Notes: a model not told the origin generated them from the letters alone. Counted from the stretch's first letter, positions 27,236 to 36,460 are shown. The stretch is DNA of 64,000 nucleotides from Bradyrhizobium ottawaense (GCF_900099825.1 NZ_LT629693.1:2480001-2544000); one strand, 5' to 3'. Numbers and translations: made by a program.

Positions 27236-27269
27236 TACGCATAATGCCTGTATTACGCATAATGCCTGC
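27236..27269. promoter_or_regulatory. Tandem near-palindrome TTACGCATAA, 18-base period
   Basis: ttacgcataatgcctg occurs at 27236-27251 and exactly again at 27254-27269, separated by ta. Each copy holds TTACGCATAA, which equals its own complement at eight of ten positions. The 18-base period, close to two helical turns, would place two protein dimers on one face. Candidate operator for the gene at 26912-27160. Confidence 0.4.
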
Positions 27270-27530
27270 GCCTCCCGCTTGTCTCCCAAAAAATCGGGTT
27301 GGTACACCCTTCCAAAATCACCTCTAGATTGCATACTCGCCCCCTCCGTGGCAACCCCGAAGCGCCATGGCGCGCGCCGCGCCCGGCGTTTCGAGCCGCG
27401 CATGGTCGCGATGCATCTGCCCCATTGATGAAGCCGTCAAATCCGTGTCTGTGGCTTGAGCCGGGCGATCATTCCGGCCCGGCCACCCGCGCCGGGCGGG
27501 GCCGCGGCGCCATGAACCGGGCCCTCTTGT

Positions 27531-27580
27531 TTGACGCGTTTTCTCAAGCGCGAACCGGTTTCCACCTCGCTCGAAACCGC
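27531..27580. repeat. RPE-like repeat, ttgacgcgttttct family, copy 3
   Basis: ttgacgcgttttctcaagcg, then cgaaccggtttccacctcgc, then tcgaaaccgc. It ends 10 bases before the EamA start codon, so it forms the 5' leader of that gene. Confidence 0.8.
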
Positions 27581-27590
27581 GTTGGACCGA

Positions 27591-28520
27591 ATGTCCGCTT
27601 CCGAACCGACGTCAAGCGCTCCGGCAGGCAACTGGCTCGCCAACCAGCCTTATCTGCTGCTCTCGGTCACCGCGATGTGCTGGGCCGGCAACGCCATCGT
27701 CGGCCGGCTCGCGGCCGGGCATATCGCGCCGGTCACGCTTTCCTTCCTGCGCTGGACGTTCGCGTTTCTGATCATCCTGCCGTTTGCCTGGAAACATCTG
27801 GCGCGCGACTGGCCCGCGATCCGCGGCCGCCTCGGCATCATGATCGTGCTCTCGATCACCGGCATCGGCGCCTTCAACACCCTGCAATACTGGGCGCTCG
27901 AGCATACCCAGGCGCTCAACACGCTGCTGCTGCAATCGGCGGCACCTTTGGTGGTCGCAATATGGTCTCTGCTGCTGCTCGGCGTGCGGTTGACGCTGGC
28001 GCAGGCGTTCGGCGTGCTGCTGTCGCTGTGCGGCGTGCTGGTGATCCTGCTGCATGGCGACCTCACCACGCTGTCCAAGATCGATTTCAACAAGGGCGAC
28101 CTGATCTTCATCGTCGCGCTGGTGATCTTCGCGCTGTATTCGGTGCTGTCGCTGAAGCGCCCGAATATCCACGCGCTGTCGTTCGTCGCCTTCACCTTCG
28201 GCGCCGGTGCGGCCTGCCTGATCCCGCTGTTCATCTGGGAACTGTTCGCGCGCCCGCCGATGGAATTCAACACCGCCAACCTGCTGACGCTGGTCTATGT
28301 CGTGGTGTTTCCCTCCACCCTCGCCTATCTCTGCTTCAATCGCGGCGTGCAGTTGATCGGCGCCAACCGCGCCGCGCCGTTCTTTCATGTGGTGCCGGTA
28401 TTCGGCACCGTGATGTCGATCGTGTTCCTCGGCGAACATCCGCAGGCCTTCCAGCTCATCGGCTTTGCGCTGGTGCTGACCGGCGTGTTTGTGGCGTCGC
28501 GAAAGCAGCAAAGCGCCTGA
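27591..28520 (+). CDS. DMT-superfamily exporter, EamA type
   Basis: A 309-residue inner-membrane protein with about ten helices in two EamA halves. The first half starts near YLLLSVTAMCWAGNAIVGRL and has SFLRWTFAFLIILPFAW. The second half ends with VVVFPSTLAYLCFNRGVQLI, GANRAAPFFHVVPVFGTVMS and LTGVFVASRK. Likely exports a small metabolite; substrate unknown. ATG 27591 is taken because the family-like sequence begins soon after it, and the frame upstream only translates the repeat. A close paralog lies at 31297-32232. Confidence 0.85.
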   Translation: MSASEPTSSAPAGNWLANQPYLLLSVTAMCWAGNAIVGRLAAGHIAPVTLSFLRWTFAFLIILPFAWKHLARDWPAIRGRLGIMIVLSITGIGAFNTLQYWALEHTQALNTLLLQSAAPLVVAIWSLLLLGVRLTLAQAFGVLLSLCGVLVILLHGDLTTLSKIDFNKGDLIFIVALVIFALYSVLSLKRPNIHALSFVAFTFGAGAACLIPLFIWELFARPPMEFNTANLLTLVYVVVFPSTLAYLCFNRGVQLIGANRAAPFFHVVPVFGTVMSIVFLGEHPQAFQLIGFALVLTGVFVASRKQQSA

Positions 28521-28571
28521 CTTGCCGGATCAAATCCGCTATCGTTCCGGAATGCTTTGCAAGGCATTGAA

Positions 28572-29381
28572 ATGAGAGCGCGCGCCAGCAACCTGATGAT
28601 CGGCACCCTGACCCTGGCGTTGATCGCCGGGTCGCTGGGCGGTTTCCTGACCTACCGCAAGATCGCCGGCATCCGCCAGCAGGTGCCGTTCCGGGTGATT
28701 TTCGAGGGTTCCGCTTCCGGCCTGCGCAAGGGGGGCAGCGTCAATTTCGCCGGCATCCGGGTCGGCGAGGTGGTGTCGCTGAAGCTCGACCATCCGCGCC
28801 GCGTCGTCGCCCTCACCATGATCGACGGCGCCACGCCGGTCCGCAAGGACACCCAGGTCGGCCTCGAATTCCAGGGCCTCACAGGAATTGCGGCGATCTC
28901 GTTCACCGGCGGCTCGGACGGCGCGCCGCCGCCGCCCAAGGGGGAGGACGGCATTCCGGAACTGACCGCCGATGCCGAAGGTACGCTCGGCCTGCAGGAG
29001 AAAATCCGCCGAGCGCTGCGCAACGTCGACAAGGCGATCACCGACAACGAGACGGCGGTCAAGGACACGCTGCTGAATTTCGAAACGTTTACCGCCTCGC
29101 TGTCCGGCAGCGGCGAGCGGATCACCAATGTCATCAACACGGCGGACGCCGGCATCAGCAGCGTCGACAATGCGCTGATCAAAACCCAGAATTTTCTCGG
29201 CGGCCTTGCCAGCGACAAATATGGCGGCGAGCTGCTGCCGACCGTGGCCTCGATGCGCGAGCTGATCGAGAGCTTTGACAAGAAATCCGACAAGGCGTTG
29301 AACGATGCCCGAAAGATGCTCGGCGAGCTCAGCCAGTCCATCAACAGCAGCAAGTTTGGCTCCAGTCCGGCGAGACGATAG
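28572..29381 (+). CDS. MlaD/MCE-domain lipid-transport protein
   Basis: A 269-residue protein with an N-terminal signal-anchor helix (NLMIGTLTLALIAGSLGGFL), an MCE domain at about residues 40-115 (VPFRVIFEGSASGLRKGGSV, NFAGIRVGEVVSLKLD, then VGLEFQGLTGIAAISFTGG), and a C-terminal coiled tail to 269. MCE proteins bind lipids for transport across the periplasm. There is no MlaE permease or MlaF ATPase beside it, so its partner is elsewhere. ATG 28572 is preferred; a TTG 15 bases upstream is the only alternative. It begins 51 bases after the EamA gene. Confidence 0.85.
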   Translation: MRARASNLMIGTLTLALIAGSLGGFLTYRKIAGIRQQVPFRVIFEGSASGLRKGGSVNFAGIRVGEVVSLKLDHPRRVVALTMIDGATPVRKDTQVGLEFQGLTGIAAISFTGGSDGAPPPPKGEDGIPELTADAEGTLGLQEKIRRALRNVDKAITDNETAVKDTLLNFETFTASLSGSGERITNVINTADAGISSVDNALIKTQNFLGGLASDKYGGELLPTVASMRELIESFDKKSDKALNDARKMLGELSQSINSSKFGSSPARR

Positions 29382-29418
29382 GCTGACGCCGCAATAATAA
29401 TCAAAACAGGGAAACGCC

Positions 29419-30636
29419 GTGCTCGACAAATCCGCCACCGTAACGCCGCCGCCCACCACCGTCACCCGCGCCGAAAACACCGTGCCGCGGAGCTTGAAGA
29501 AGTATCTGGCGCTGGACGATTTCGAAGCGACGGCGCGCCGGAGAATTCCGAAATTTCTCTACGGTTACATTTCCGGCGGCGCCGAGAGCGACGCCGCGGT
29601 GCGCGACAACCGCAAAGCCCTCGACGAATACGGTTTCGTGCCGCGCGTGCTCAACGACGTTTCCGGCCGCGACCAGACCGCGACGTTGTTCGGCAAGAGC
29701 TGTGCCTCGCCGTTCGGGATTCCGCCGATGGGCTCCTCGGCGCTGTGCGCCTATCGCGGCGACATCGTGCTGGCGCAGGCGGCGCGCGCGGCCAACGTGC
29801 CGATGATTCTCAGCGCCTCGTCGCTGATCACGCTGGAGGACGTGCGCCGCGCCAATCAGGACGCGTGGTACCAGGCCTATCTGGCCGGCGTGCCGGAACG
29901 GATCGAGCCGCTGGTCGACCGGGTGGCAGCGGCCGGCTACGACACCTTCGTCGTCACCGCCGACGTGCCGGTGCCGCCGAATCGCGAGAACAACATCCGC
30001 AACGGCTTTCAGGTGCCGCTTGCGATCACGCCGCAAGTCGCCTGGGATGTCGCGACCCATCCGCATTGGCTGTTCGGCACCTGGGCGCGCACCGTGATGA
30101 ACCACGGCATGCCGCATTTCGAGAACATGGATGCGAAGCGCGGCCCGCCGGTGCTGGCAAAGAACCTGATGCGCAATATCGGCCATCGCGACCAGCTCGC
30201 CTGGAAACATGTCGAACTGATCCGCCGCCGCTGGAAGGGCAAGCTCGTGGTCAAGGGCCTGGTCTCGCCCGCGGATGCCAGGATCGCGCGAGAGAGCGGC
30301 GTCGACGGCCTGATGCTCTCCAACCATGGCGGCCGCCAGCTCGACTACACCCTATCGGGCCTGCGCACGCTGCCGGAGATCGCCGCCGAGGCCAAGGGTA
30401 TGACCATCATGGTCGACGGCGGCATCCGCCGCGGCACCGACGTCATCAAGGCTTTGGCGCTCGGCGCCCATTTCGTCTGGATCGGACGCCCGTTCCTCTA
30501 TGCGGCGATCGCCGGCGGCGAGGCCGGCGTGGCGCGTGCGATCACGCTGCTGCAGGCCGAGATCGACCGCGACCTCGCGCTACTGGGGATTCGCAGCCTC
30601 AGCGAGATCACGCCGGATCTGGTAAGGCGGTTTTGA
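29419..30636 (+). CDS. FMN-dependent alpha-hydroxy-acid oxidase/dehydrogenase
   Basis: A 405-residue enzyme of the lactate/glycolate oxidase family (TIM barrel). FMN-binding features include PPMGSSALCAYRGDIVLAQA and WYQAYL, and the catalytic pair is in the motif LMLSNHGGRQLDYTLSGL, where His is the base; MVDGGIRRGTDVIKALALGA follows. It converts a 2-hydroxy acid such as lactate to the keto acid; which one is not visible. Start is GTG 29419 with AGGGAAA nine bases upstream. A second member, nearer to lldD, lies at 57916-59052. Directly downstream of the MlaD-like gene. Confidence 0.9.
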   Translation: MLDKSATVTPPPTTVTRAENTVPRSLKKYLALDDFEATARRRIPKFLYGYISGGAESDAAVRDNRKALDEYGFVPRVLNDVSGRDQTATLFGKSCASPFGIPPMGSSALCAYRGDIVLAQAARAANVPMILSASSLITLEDVRRANQDAWYQAYLAGVPERIEPLVDRVAAAGYDTFVVTADVPVPPNRENNIRNGFQVPLAITPQVAWDVATHPHWLFGTWARTVMNHGMPHFENMDAKRGPPVLAKNLMRNIGHRDQLAWKHVELIRRRWKGKLVVKGLVSPADARIARESGVDGLMLSNHGGRQLDYTLSGLRTLPEIAAEAKGMTIMVDGGIRRGTDVIKALALGAHFVWIGRPFLYAAIAGGEAGVARAITLLQAEIDRDLALLGIRSLSEITPDLVRRF

Positions 30637-30651
30637 AGCGGCCTGCTTGAA

Positions 30652-30783
30652 CCTCGCCCCGCTTGCGGGGAGAGGTCGGATTGCGAAGCAATCCGGGTGA
30701 GGGGGTACAGGTCTATTCACGCGCATCGAATTCGCGGAGAGAGCCCCTCACCCCAACCCTCTCCCCGCAAGAGCGGGGCGAGG
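30652..30783. repeat. Palindromic repeat, cctcgccccgcttgcgggga family
   Basis: Arms cctcgccccgcttgcgggga and tccccgcaagagcggggcga are complementary around a ~90-base centre with a further cctcacccc / gggtgaggggg pair. A similar element is at 41338-41511. Confidence 0.85.
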
Positions 30784-30795
30784 GAGCAGACTGTC

Positions 30796-31197
30796 TCACC
30801 CCACCTTGAACTTGCTGTAGGCTTCCTTGGTCGCGATGATGACATGCTCGGCGCAGCCGTTGGTGCGGTGCGGGTCGCAGCGGGTCTCATAATCGGCCGA
30901 CGTCATCATGTCGATGAAGGCGGCCACGGTTGGATAATACACCAGCGCCAGATAATCCCACTGGTTGCCGGCCTCGACGCCGAGCGCGACCGCCTTGGCG
31001 TCCCCGGTCCACAGCAGCGTGCCGCCGCGCGCCTTGATCATCGGCACCGTCAGCGCGCTGTAGCGCAGATAGGCATCCCAGCCCGAGCCGTCGCCGTCGA
31101 GCGAGCGCTCGCGAAACCGCATCAGGTTCACCATCACGACCGGCGCCTGAAGCTCCATCGCCTCAAGACCCCTGACATTCAACAAATTCACACCCAT
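30796..31197 (-). CDS. DUF1330-like small protein
   Basis: Encodes 133 residues with an alpha/beta ferredoxin-like appearance: APVVMVNLMRFRERSLDGDG, then WDAYLRYSALTVPMIKARGG and TLLWTGDAKAVALGVEAGNQ, ending with WDYLALVYYPTVAAFIDMM. DUF1330 and DUF1428-type dimeric alpha-beta-barrel proteins share this order. Function unknown. ATG 31197 is preceded by GGAGCAGG, a good site; a later ATG (MELQAPVVMVN) would shorten it by 13 residues. It is convergent with the hydroxy-acid oxidase across a palindromic repeat. Confidence 0.75.
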   Translation of the reverse strand: MGVNLLNVRGLEAMELQAPVVMVNLMRFRERSLDGDGSGWDAYLRYSALTVPMIKARGGTLLWTGDAKAVALGVEAGNQWDYLALVYYPTVAAFIDMMTSADYETRCDPHRTNGCAEHVIIATKEAYSKFKVG

Positions 31198-31296
31198 CAC
31201 CTGCTCCGGCGGTATCAGACAAAGCCAACACATTGTAGCATTGCAGGCGCGGGACTTGTCGCGTGATATGATTCCGGCGCAACTTCATCCGAGATC

Positions 31297-32232
31297 ATGT
31301 CCCAGCCCGCACCAGCGCCTTCCGCCCTCGATCCGGTCCGGTGGCTCAACAACCAGCCCTATATCCTGCTGACCCTGACCTCGCTGTTCTGGGCCGGCAA
31401 TATCGTGCTGGCGCGTCACGTCGCCGGCCACGTGCCGCCGCTGACGCTGTCCTGTCTGCGCTGGATCGGCACGTTCCTGATCCTGCTGCCGTTTGCCTGG
31501 CCGCACCTGAAGCGCGACTGGCCGATGCTGCGGGCGCATCTGCCGCTGATGCTGCTGCTGTCGGCGCTCGGCTTTGCCTACAACAACGCGATTTCCTACT
31601 GGGCCATGCAATATACCGAGGCGCTGAACGCGCTGCTGATCCAGTCCGCCGGCCCGCTGTTCGTGGCGCTGTGGTCGCTCGCCCTGTTCGGCGTGCGGCT
31701 GACCGGCGCGCAACTCTCAGGGATCGCGATCTCGCTGGCAGGCGTGCTCACCATCATCCTGCGCGGCGACTGGAGTGCGCTCGCCAGCATCAGCTTCAAC
31801 CGGGGCGACCTGATGTTCGGCAGTTCGCTGGTGGCGTTCGGGCTGTACTCGGCGCTGATGCCGCGCCGGCCGGTGACGCATCCGCTGTCGCTGATTTCGT
31901 TCACCACCTGCTGTGGCGCCATGATGCTGGTGCCGTTCTCGATCTGGGAATTTTCAACCGGCGTGACGCTGAAACTCGATTCGATTTCGATGGCGACGCT
32001 GGCCTATGTCATCGTGTTCCCGTCGACGCTGGCCTATCTGTTCTTCAATCGCGGCATTGCGCTGATCGGGCCCAATCGTGCGGCGCCGTTCTTCCATCTG
32101 GTGCCGGTATTCGGCTCGGCGATGGCGATCCTGCTGCTCGGCGAGCAGTTGCGGCTGTTTCACCTGGCCGGCTACGCGCTGGTGCTGGCCGGCGTCGTGA
32201 TCGCGTCGCGGCGGGCCTCGGCGAAGGCTTAA
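31297..32232 (+). CDS. DMT-superfamily exporter, EamA type, paralog
   Basis: Encodes 311 residues, about ten membrane helices, closely related to the protein at 27591: the matching blocks are RWLNNQPYILLTLTSLFWAG, LTLSCLRWIGTFLILLPFAW and FPSTLAYLFFNRGIALIGPN. The conserved Asn-Arg and the VPVFGSAMAILLLGE stretch are typical of EamA halves. Substrate unknown. The two paralogs flank the MlaD, hydroxy-acid oxidase and DUF1330 genes, which points to an old segmental duplication. Start ATG 31297. Confidence 0.85.
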   Translation: MSQPAPAPSALDPVRWLNNQPYILLTLTSLFWAGNIVLARHVAGHVPPLTLSCLRWIGTFLILLPFAWPHLKRDWPMLRAHLPLMLLLSALGFAYNNAISYWAMQYTEALNALLIQSAGPLFVALWSLALFGVRLTGAQLSGIAISLAGVLTIILRGDWSALASISFNRGDLMFGSSLVAFGLYSALMPRRPVTHPLSLISFTTCCGAMMLVPFSIWEFSTGVTLKLDSISMATLAYVIVFPSTLAYLFFNRGIALIGPNRAAPFFHLVPVFGSAMAILLLGEQLRLFHLAGYALVLAGVVIASRRASAKA

Positions 32233-32334
32233 GGTTTGCGGGCTGCGGCGTAACGCCTGACCGGCTTCCGCTTTCGCAGCCGACAGGCTAGTTTCGCCCC
32301 AATCCGCCAAGAAATTCATTTGAGGAAACGTACT

Positions 32335-33306
32335 ATGATCGCATTGTCGAAACCATGCCGGCTCGTCACACTCGCTCTTTCGCTGGCGTTGACTTCGGCG
32401 GCCTCCGCGCAGGCGCCCTATCCGAACCGCAACATCACGCTGGTGCTGCCATTCGCCGCCGGAAGCGGCACCGACACCACCACCCGCCTGATCGGAAAGG
32501 AACTCGGCGTGGCGCTGGGCGTCAACACGGTGATCGACAACAAGGCCGGCGCCAACGGCTCGATCGCGGCGAGCTACGTCGCCCGCTCGGCGCCCGACGG
32601 CTACACGCTGTTCGTGACCACCAACACGACGCATTCGGCCAACCCGTATCTGCTGAAGACCATGAGCTACGACCCGGTCAAGGATTTCACCCCGATCGCG
32701 CGGACCGGCGACCTGCCCTTCATGCTGGTGATCAATCCGGAAATCCCGGCCAATTCGGTTGCCGACCTGATCGCGTTGGCGAAGAAGGAGCCGGGCAAGT
32801 ACTCCTATGCCAGCGGCAGCTCGTCGGCGATCGTCTCGGGCGCAACCTTTGCCCGCCTCGCCGGCGTCGATCTCCTGCACGTTCCCTACAAGAGCTCGCC
32901 GCCGGCGCTGACCGACGTGATCGCGGGGCGGGTCTCGATGATGTTCGTCGACGTTCCGACCGGCCAGCCGCACGTCAACGGCAAGGCGCTGAAGGCGCTT
33001 GCGGTCACCACCAAGCAGCGCTCGGCGCTGTTGCCGGAGCTTCCGACCATGGACAACACCGTGAAGGGTTTTGATATCACGTCGTGGCAGGGCTATCTCG
33101 GCCCGGCCAACATGCCAAAGGACATCGTCGTCAGGCTGAACGCGGAAATCCGCAAGATCGTCGAGCGCCCGGACATCAAAAGCCAGCTCGCCGAGCGCGG
33201 CATGGAAGCCTTCTCCGGCCCGCCGGAAGAGTTCGACGCATTCCTGAAGGAACAGCTGGTGCTGTGGGAGAAGCTGATTACGGCCGCGGGGATTGAGAAG
33301 CAGTGA
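32335..33306 (+). CDS. TctC/Bug-family tripartite tricarboxylate transporter binding protein
   Basis: A 323-residue periplasmic protein. A signal peptide (MIALSKPCRLVTLALSLALT to about ASAQA) is followed by PYPNRNITLVLPFAAGSGTD, NKAGANGSIAASYVARSAPD and GYTLFVTTNTTHSANPYLLK. The block VPYKSSPPALTDVIAGRVSM and the end of the domain, LNAEIRKIVERPDIKSQLAE, complete it. Bug proteins bind carboxylates or aromatic acids and mostly lack dedicated TctAB permeases, as here. ATG 32335 has TGAGGAAACG upstream and is preferred over TTG 32320. It ends before a palindromic repeat. Confidence 0.92.
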   Translation: MIALSKPCRLVTLALSLALTSAASAQAPYPNRNITLVLPFAAGSGTDTTTRLIGKELGVALGVNTVIDNKAGANGSIAASYVARSAPDGYTLFVTTNTTHSANPYLLKTMSYDPVKDFTPIARTGDLPFMLVINPEIPANSVADLIALAKKEPGKYSYASGSSSAIVSGATFARLAGVDLLHVPYKSSPPALTDVIAGRVSMMFVDVPTGQPHVNGKALKALAVTTKQRSALLPELPTMDNTVKGFDITSWQGYLGPANMPKDIVVRLNAEIRKIVERPDIKSQLAERGMEAFSGPPEEFDAFLKEQLVLWEKLITAAGIEKQ

Positions 33307-33320
33307 GGCCCCACTCTCTC

Positions 33321-33411
33321 GTCATGGCCGGGCTTGACCCGGCCATCCACGACTTACTTCTTTGCGCTATCCCTAAGAACGTGGATGCCCGGGACAAGCC
33401 CGGGCATGACG
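33321..33411. repeat. Palindromic repeat, gtcatgcccgggcttgtccc family, copy 2
   Basis: gtcatggccgggcttgaccc and gggacaagcccgggcatgac frame the element; inner arms atccacga and acgtggat. Same family as 26801-26889. Confidence 0.85.
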
Positions 33412-33467
33412 TCTTTCTTGCCGCGTCGGTGGGTTACGGCTGCGCCTAACCCACCCTACGACACCGT

Positions 33468-35153
33468 TTAGGCCGCGCGGACCTTGGCCAAAAATTCGTC
33501 GACCGCGCTGCGCAGCATGCCGGACTGGTTGTCGAGTTCGCGGGCGTTCGACAGCACCTCGGATGCGGCCTTGCCGGTGGCGGCGGCTGCCGTGGTGACG
33601 CCGCCGATATTGGCGTTGATCTCGCTCGATCCGGCCGCCACCGACTGGATGTTGCGCGCGATCTCGCGGGTGGCATCGCCCTGCTGATCGATCGCGGCCG
33701 AAATGCTTACCGTGATCTCGCTCATCTGCGCGATGGTCTCGGTGATGCCGCCGATCGAGATGACGGCTTCGCTGGTGGAGGCCTGCATCGCCGCGACCTG
33801 CGCCGAGATTTCCTCGGTTGCCTTGGCGGTCTGGTTGGCGAGCGCCTTCACTTCGGAAGCGACGACTGCGAAACCGCGGCCGGATTCGCCGGCGCGCGCG
33901 GCCTCGATGGTGGCGTTGAGCGCCAGCAGGTTGGTCTGTGCGGCAATCGAGTGGATCAGCTTCACCACTTCGCCGATCTTCTCGGCGCCGGTCGAGAGGG
34001 CGCCGACCGTGGCGTTGGTGCGTTCGGCATCGCCGACCGCCTTGCTGGCGATCTCGCTGGAGCGCGCCACCTGGCGGGAAATCTCGCCGACCGAGCTGGA
34101 TAGTTCCTCGGCAGCGGCGGCAACGGTGCCGACATTGTTCGACGAGCTTTCCGATGCGGCGCTGACAGTGGCCGCGCGCGAACTGGCATCGCTCGCGGTC
34201 GCCGTCATCGACTGCGCCGTGCTCTGCATACCGGCGGCCGCGGTCGATACCGAGCGGACGATGCCGGTGACGCTGCGCTCAAAGTCGCCAGCGATATTCT
34301 CCATCGCGGCGCGGCGATCGGCCACGGCACGGGCCTGGGTCGCAGCCTCGGCCTCTTCGAGCCCGCGGATACGGACCGCATTGTCCTTGAAGATCTGTAC
34401 CGTCGCCGCCATCGCGCCGACTTCGTCGCCGCGGCCGAGGCCGGGGATCGCGCCGTCGAGCTTGCCGTCGGCCAGTGCCTGCATGCGCGCGCCGAGTTCG
34501 CCGAGCGGCTTAGAGATGCTGCGGCCGATCATCCAGGCGATGCTGCCCGAAATCACGCCGATCCCGAGAATGGCGAGCCCCAGCAGCCAGGCGATCGGCT
34601 TCATCTTGGCGTCGAGATCGTCGAGATAGGCGCCGGTGCCGAGGTACATGTCGAAGCCGGGAACGTTGACGGCGTAGCCCATCTTGCGGATCGGCTTTTC
34701 TTCGCCGGGCTTCACGTATTCATAGAACAGCAGGATCGAGCCGTTGGCCTTGACGCCGTCCATCAGTTCCACGGACAACTTGCGGCCGTTGGTCACGACG
34801 TCCATGCGGTTGGTGCCGACCTGCTTGGGATCCGGCGCCAGCACCGTGATGCCGTTATAGGCGGTGCCGAACAGGTAACCCGCCCCCTTGTCGTAGGTCA
34901 GGGAATTGGCGCGCTTTTCGAATTCCTTCAGCGCGGCCTCCTTGGTCATTTCGCCGGCATCGACCTGCTTCTTCAGGCCGGCGGCCAGATTGAGGCCCAT
35001 ATCGACAATCGCTTTGGTCTGGTCGAGGCGCGCGTTGAACATCTCGCGCTGCATCAAATAGCCCGCGAGGGCGCCGGCGGTGCAGAGGCCGAGCAGGGTC
35101 ACACCCACCAAAATACCGAGTTTGGGGGTGATCTTCATATTTGTCAGCTTCAC
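33468..35153 (-). CDS. Methyl-accepting chemotaxis protein with single Cache domain
   Basis: A 561-residue chemoreceptor. A first membrane helix ([20 protein letters not shown]), a periplasmic sCache_2 domain (~35-190: [38 protein letters not shown]), a second helix ([20 protein letters not shown]) and a HAMP domain precede the signalling coiled coil. The hairpin tip is intact ([40 protein letters not shown]). Ligands of such Cache domains are usually small organic acids. No C-terminal pentapeptide. Start is GTG 35153 with GGAGATCCCCC; ATG 35138 is the alternative. Confidence 0.92.
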   Translation of the reverse strand: MKLTNMKITPKLGILVGVTLLGLCTAGALAGYLMQREMFNARLDQTKAIVDMGLNLAAGLKKQVDAGEMTKEAALKEFEKRANSLTYDKGAGYLFGTAYNGITVLAPDPKQVGTNRMDVVTNGRKLSVELMDGVKANGSILLFYEYVKPGEEKPIRKMGYAVNVPGFDMYLGTGAYLDDLDAKMKPIAWLLGLAILGIGVISGSIAWMIGRSISKPLGELGARMQALADGKLDGAIPGLGRGDEVGAMAATVQIFKDNAVRIRGLEEAEAATQARAVADRRAAMENIAGDFERSVTGIVRSVSTAAAGMQSTAQSMTATASDASSRAATVSAASESSSNNVGTVAAAAEELSSSVGEISRQVARSSEIASKAVGDAERTNATVGALSTGAEKIGEVVKLIHSIAAQTNLLALNATIEAARAGESGRGFAVVASEVKALANQTAKATEEISAQVAAMQASTSEAVISIGGITETIAQMSEITVSISAAIDQQGDATREIARNIQSVAAGSSEINANIGGVTTAAAATGKAASEVLSNARELDNQSGMLRSAVDEFLAKVRAA

Positions 35154-35208
35154 AGGGGGATCTCCGGTAACGGGTGCGCGGGGATGCGATTGGCGGATTG
35201 ATTCAGTG

Positions 35209-35220
35209 CACGATATCGTG
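35209..35220. promoter_or_regulatory. Perfect 12-base palindrome CACGATATCGTG
   Basis: cacgatatcgtg is its own complement. It lies 56 bases before the chemoreceptor start and about 200 before the divergent dehydrogenase gene, in the control region of both. Candidate operator; no specific regulator recognised. Confidence 0.35.
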
Positions 35221-35416
35221 AGACCCTTTAGAACTCTGTTAAGCGTCCTCCGTAGAAGTCCTGACCAGGCAACAAAAGGCAGGACCCCTCGGCGCGAACG
35301 GGAATGGGACGGAAAACGGCCAAGACCGAGTGAGAAGGCCGCGTGAAAGATGAAGGCGGCGCCGCTTTGTCGCCGCTACAACCAACACCGAAGAGTCAAA
35401 TCGGGGAGAACAGGAA

Positions 35417-36460
35417 ATGCCGAAGTTCAGGATTTTGACGCCGAAGGGCGCGAGTTTCACCGTTGCCGGCAGCAATTACGATTATGAAAAGGAGGCGCTC
35501 GATCCGATCGGCGCCGAAATCATCGAGGCGCCCGCCAATGAAGCCGAGTTCATGGCGGCGGCCAAGACCGCCGACGCGATCTATGCCAAGGGCATGCCGA
35601 TCACCAAAACGGTGATCGACGCCCTGGAAAACTGCAAGGTCATTACGCTCGGCAGCGTCGGCGTCGACAGCGTCGACGTCAAGGCCGCCACCGCCCGCGG
35701 CATCCCCGTCACCAACATCCCCGATACTTTCATCGAAGAGGTGGCCGATCACGCCATGATGCTGCTGCTGTCAGGCTTCCGTCGGCTGGTCGAGCAGGAC
35801 AAGATGGTGCGCACCGGCCGCTGGGCCGAGGGCCGCCCCGCACTCCTGAAGATTCCCCGGCTGATGGGCCAGACGCTCGGCTTCATCTCGTTCGGCCGGG
35901 TGGCGCGCGCGGTCGCCAAGCGCGCCGCCCCGTTCGGCCTGCGGATGATCGCCTACGATCCCTTCATCCAGGAGACCCTGATTTCCGACCATGGCGTGAT
36001 CCCGGCAACCCTGTCGGAAGTGCTGTCGCAGTCCGACTTCCTGTCGATGCATGCCCCTGCCCGGCCCGAGGTGCACCACATGCTCGGCGAGAAGCATTTT
36101 CGGCAAATGAAGAAGAGCGCGGTCTTCATCAACACCGGCCGCGGCGCTACCGTGGACGAGGAAGCGCTGATCAAGGCGCTGCAGGAGGGCTGGATCTCGC
36201 ATGCCGCCCTCGACGTGCTGGAAAAGGAACCGCCGTCGCACAACAACCCGATGCTATCCATGGAAAACGTCACCCTGACCGCCCATGTCGCCTCGGCATC
36301 GGCACGTTTCGACGAGGCGCGCAAGCGCCGTGTGGGCTACGAATTGTCACTGGTCCTGCAGGGAATGTGGCCGGTAAGCTGCGTCAATCCGTCGGTACTG
36401 CAGAACACCACGCTCCGCCGCTGGCAACCCGTCAGCATGGATCGCGGGCCAAACAGCTAA
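35417..36460 (+). CDS. 2-hydroxyacid dehydrogenase family protein with degenerate nucleotide motif
   Basis: A 347-residue member of the D-isomer-specific 2-hydroxyacid dehydrogenase family. It retains the N-terminal catalytic lobe (TLGSVGVDSVDVKAATARGI), the family's substrate Arg region (FINTGRGATVDEEALIKALQ), a Glu region (ALDVLEKEPPSHN) and a His in TLTAHVASAS. In the Rossmann loop, the usual GxGxxG reads SFGRVA within GQTLGFISFGRVARAVAKR, so two of three Gly are replaced. It lies 68 bases before an ABC binding-protein gene on the same strand and is likely its metabolic partner. Activity is uncertain. Confidence 0.85.
   Translation: MPKFRILTPKGASFTVAGSNYDYEKEALDPIGAEIIEAPANEAEFMAAAKTADAIYAKGMPITKTVIDALENCKVITLGSVGVDSVDVKAATARGIPVTNIPDTFIEEVADHAMMLLLSGFRRLVEQDKMVRTGRWAEGRPALLKIPRLMGQTLGFISFGRVARAVAKRAAPFGLRMIAYDPFIQETLISDHGVIPATLSEVLSQSDFLSMHAPARPEVHHMLGEKHFRQMKKSAVFINTGRGATVDEEALIKALQEGWISHAALDVLEKEPPSHNNPMLSMENVTLTAHVASASARFDEARKRRVGYELSLVLQGMWPVSCVNPSVLQNTTLRRWQPVSMDRGPNS

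Larger units (their letters stand above)
27161..27590. other. Intergenic region between the small gene and the EamA gene
   Basis: About 430 bases. It contains a tandem 16-base direct repeat at 27236-27269 and a ttgacgcgttttct repeat at 27531-27580. The part from 27161 to 27330 is AT-richer than the flanks. No credible gene was found in it. Confidence 0.5.
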
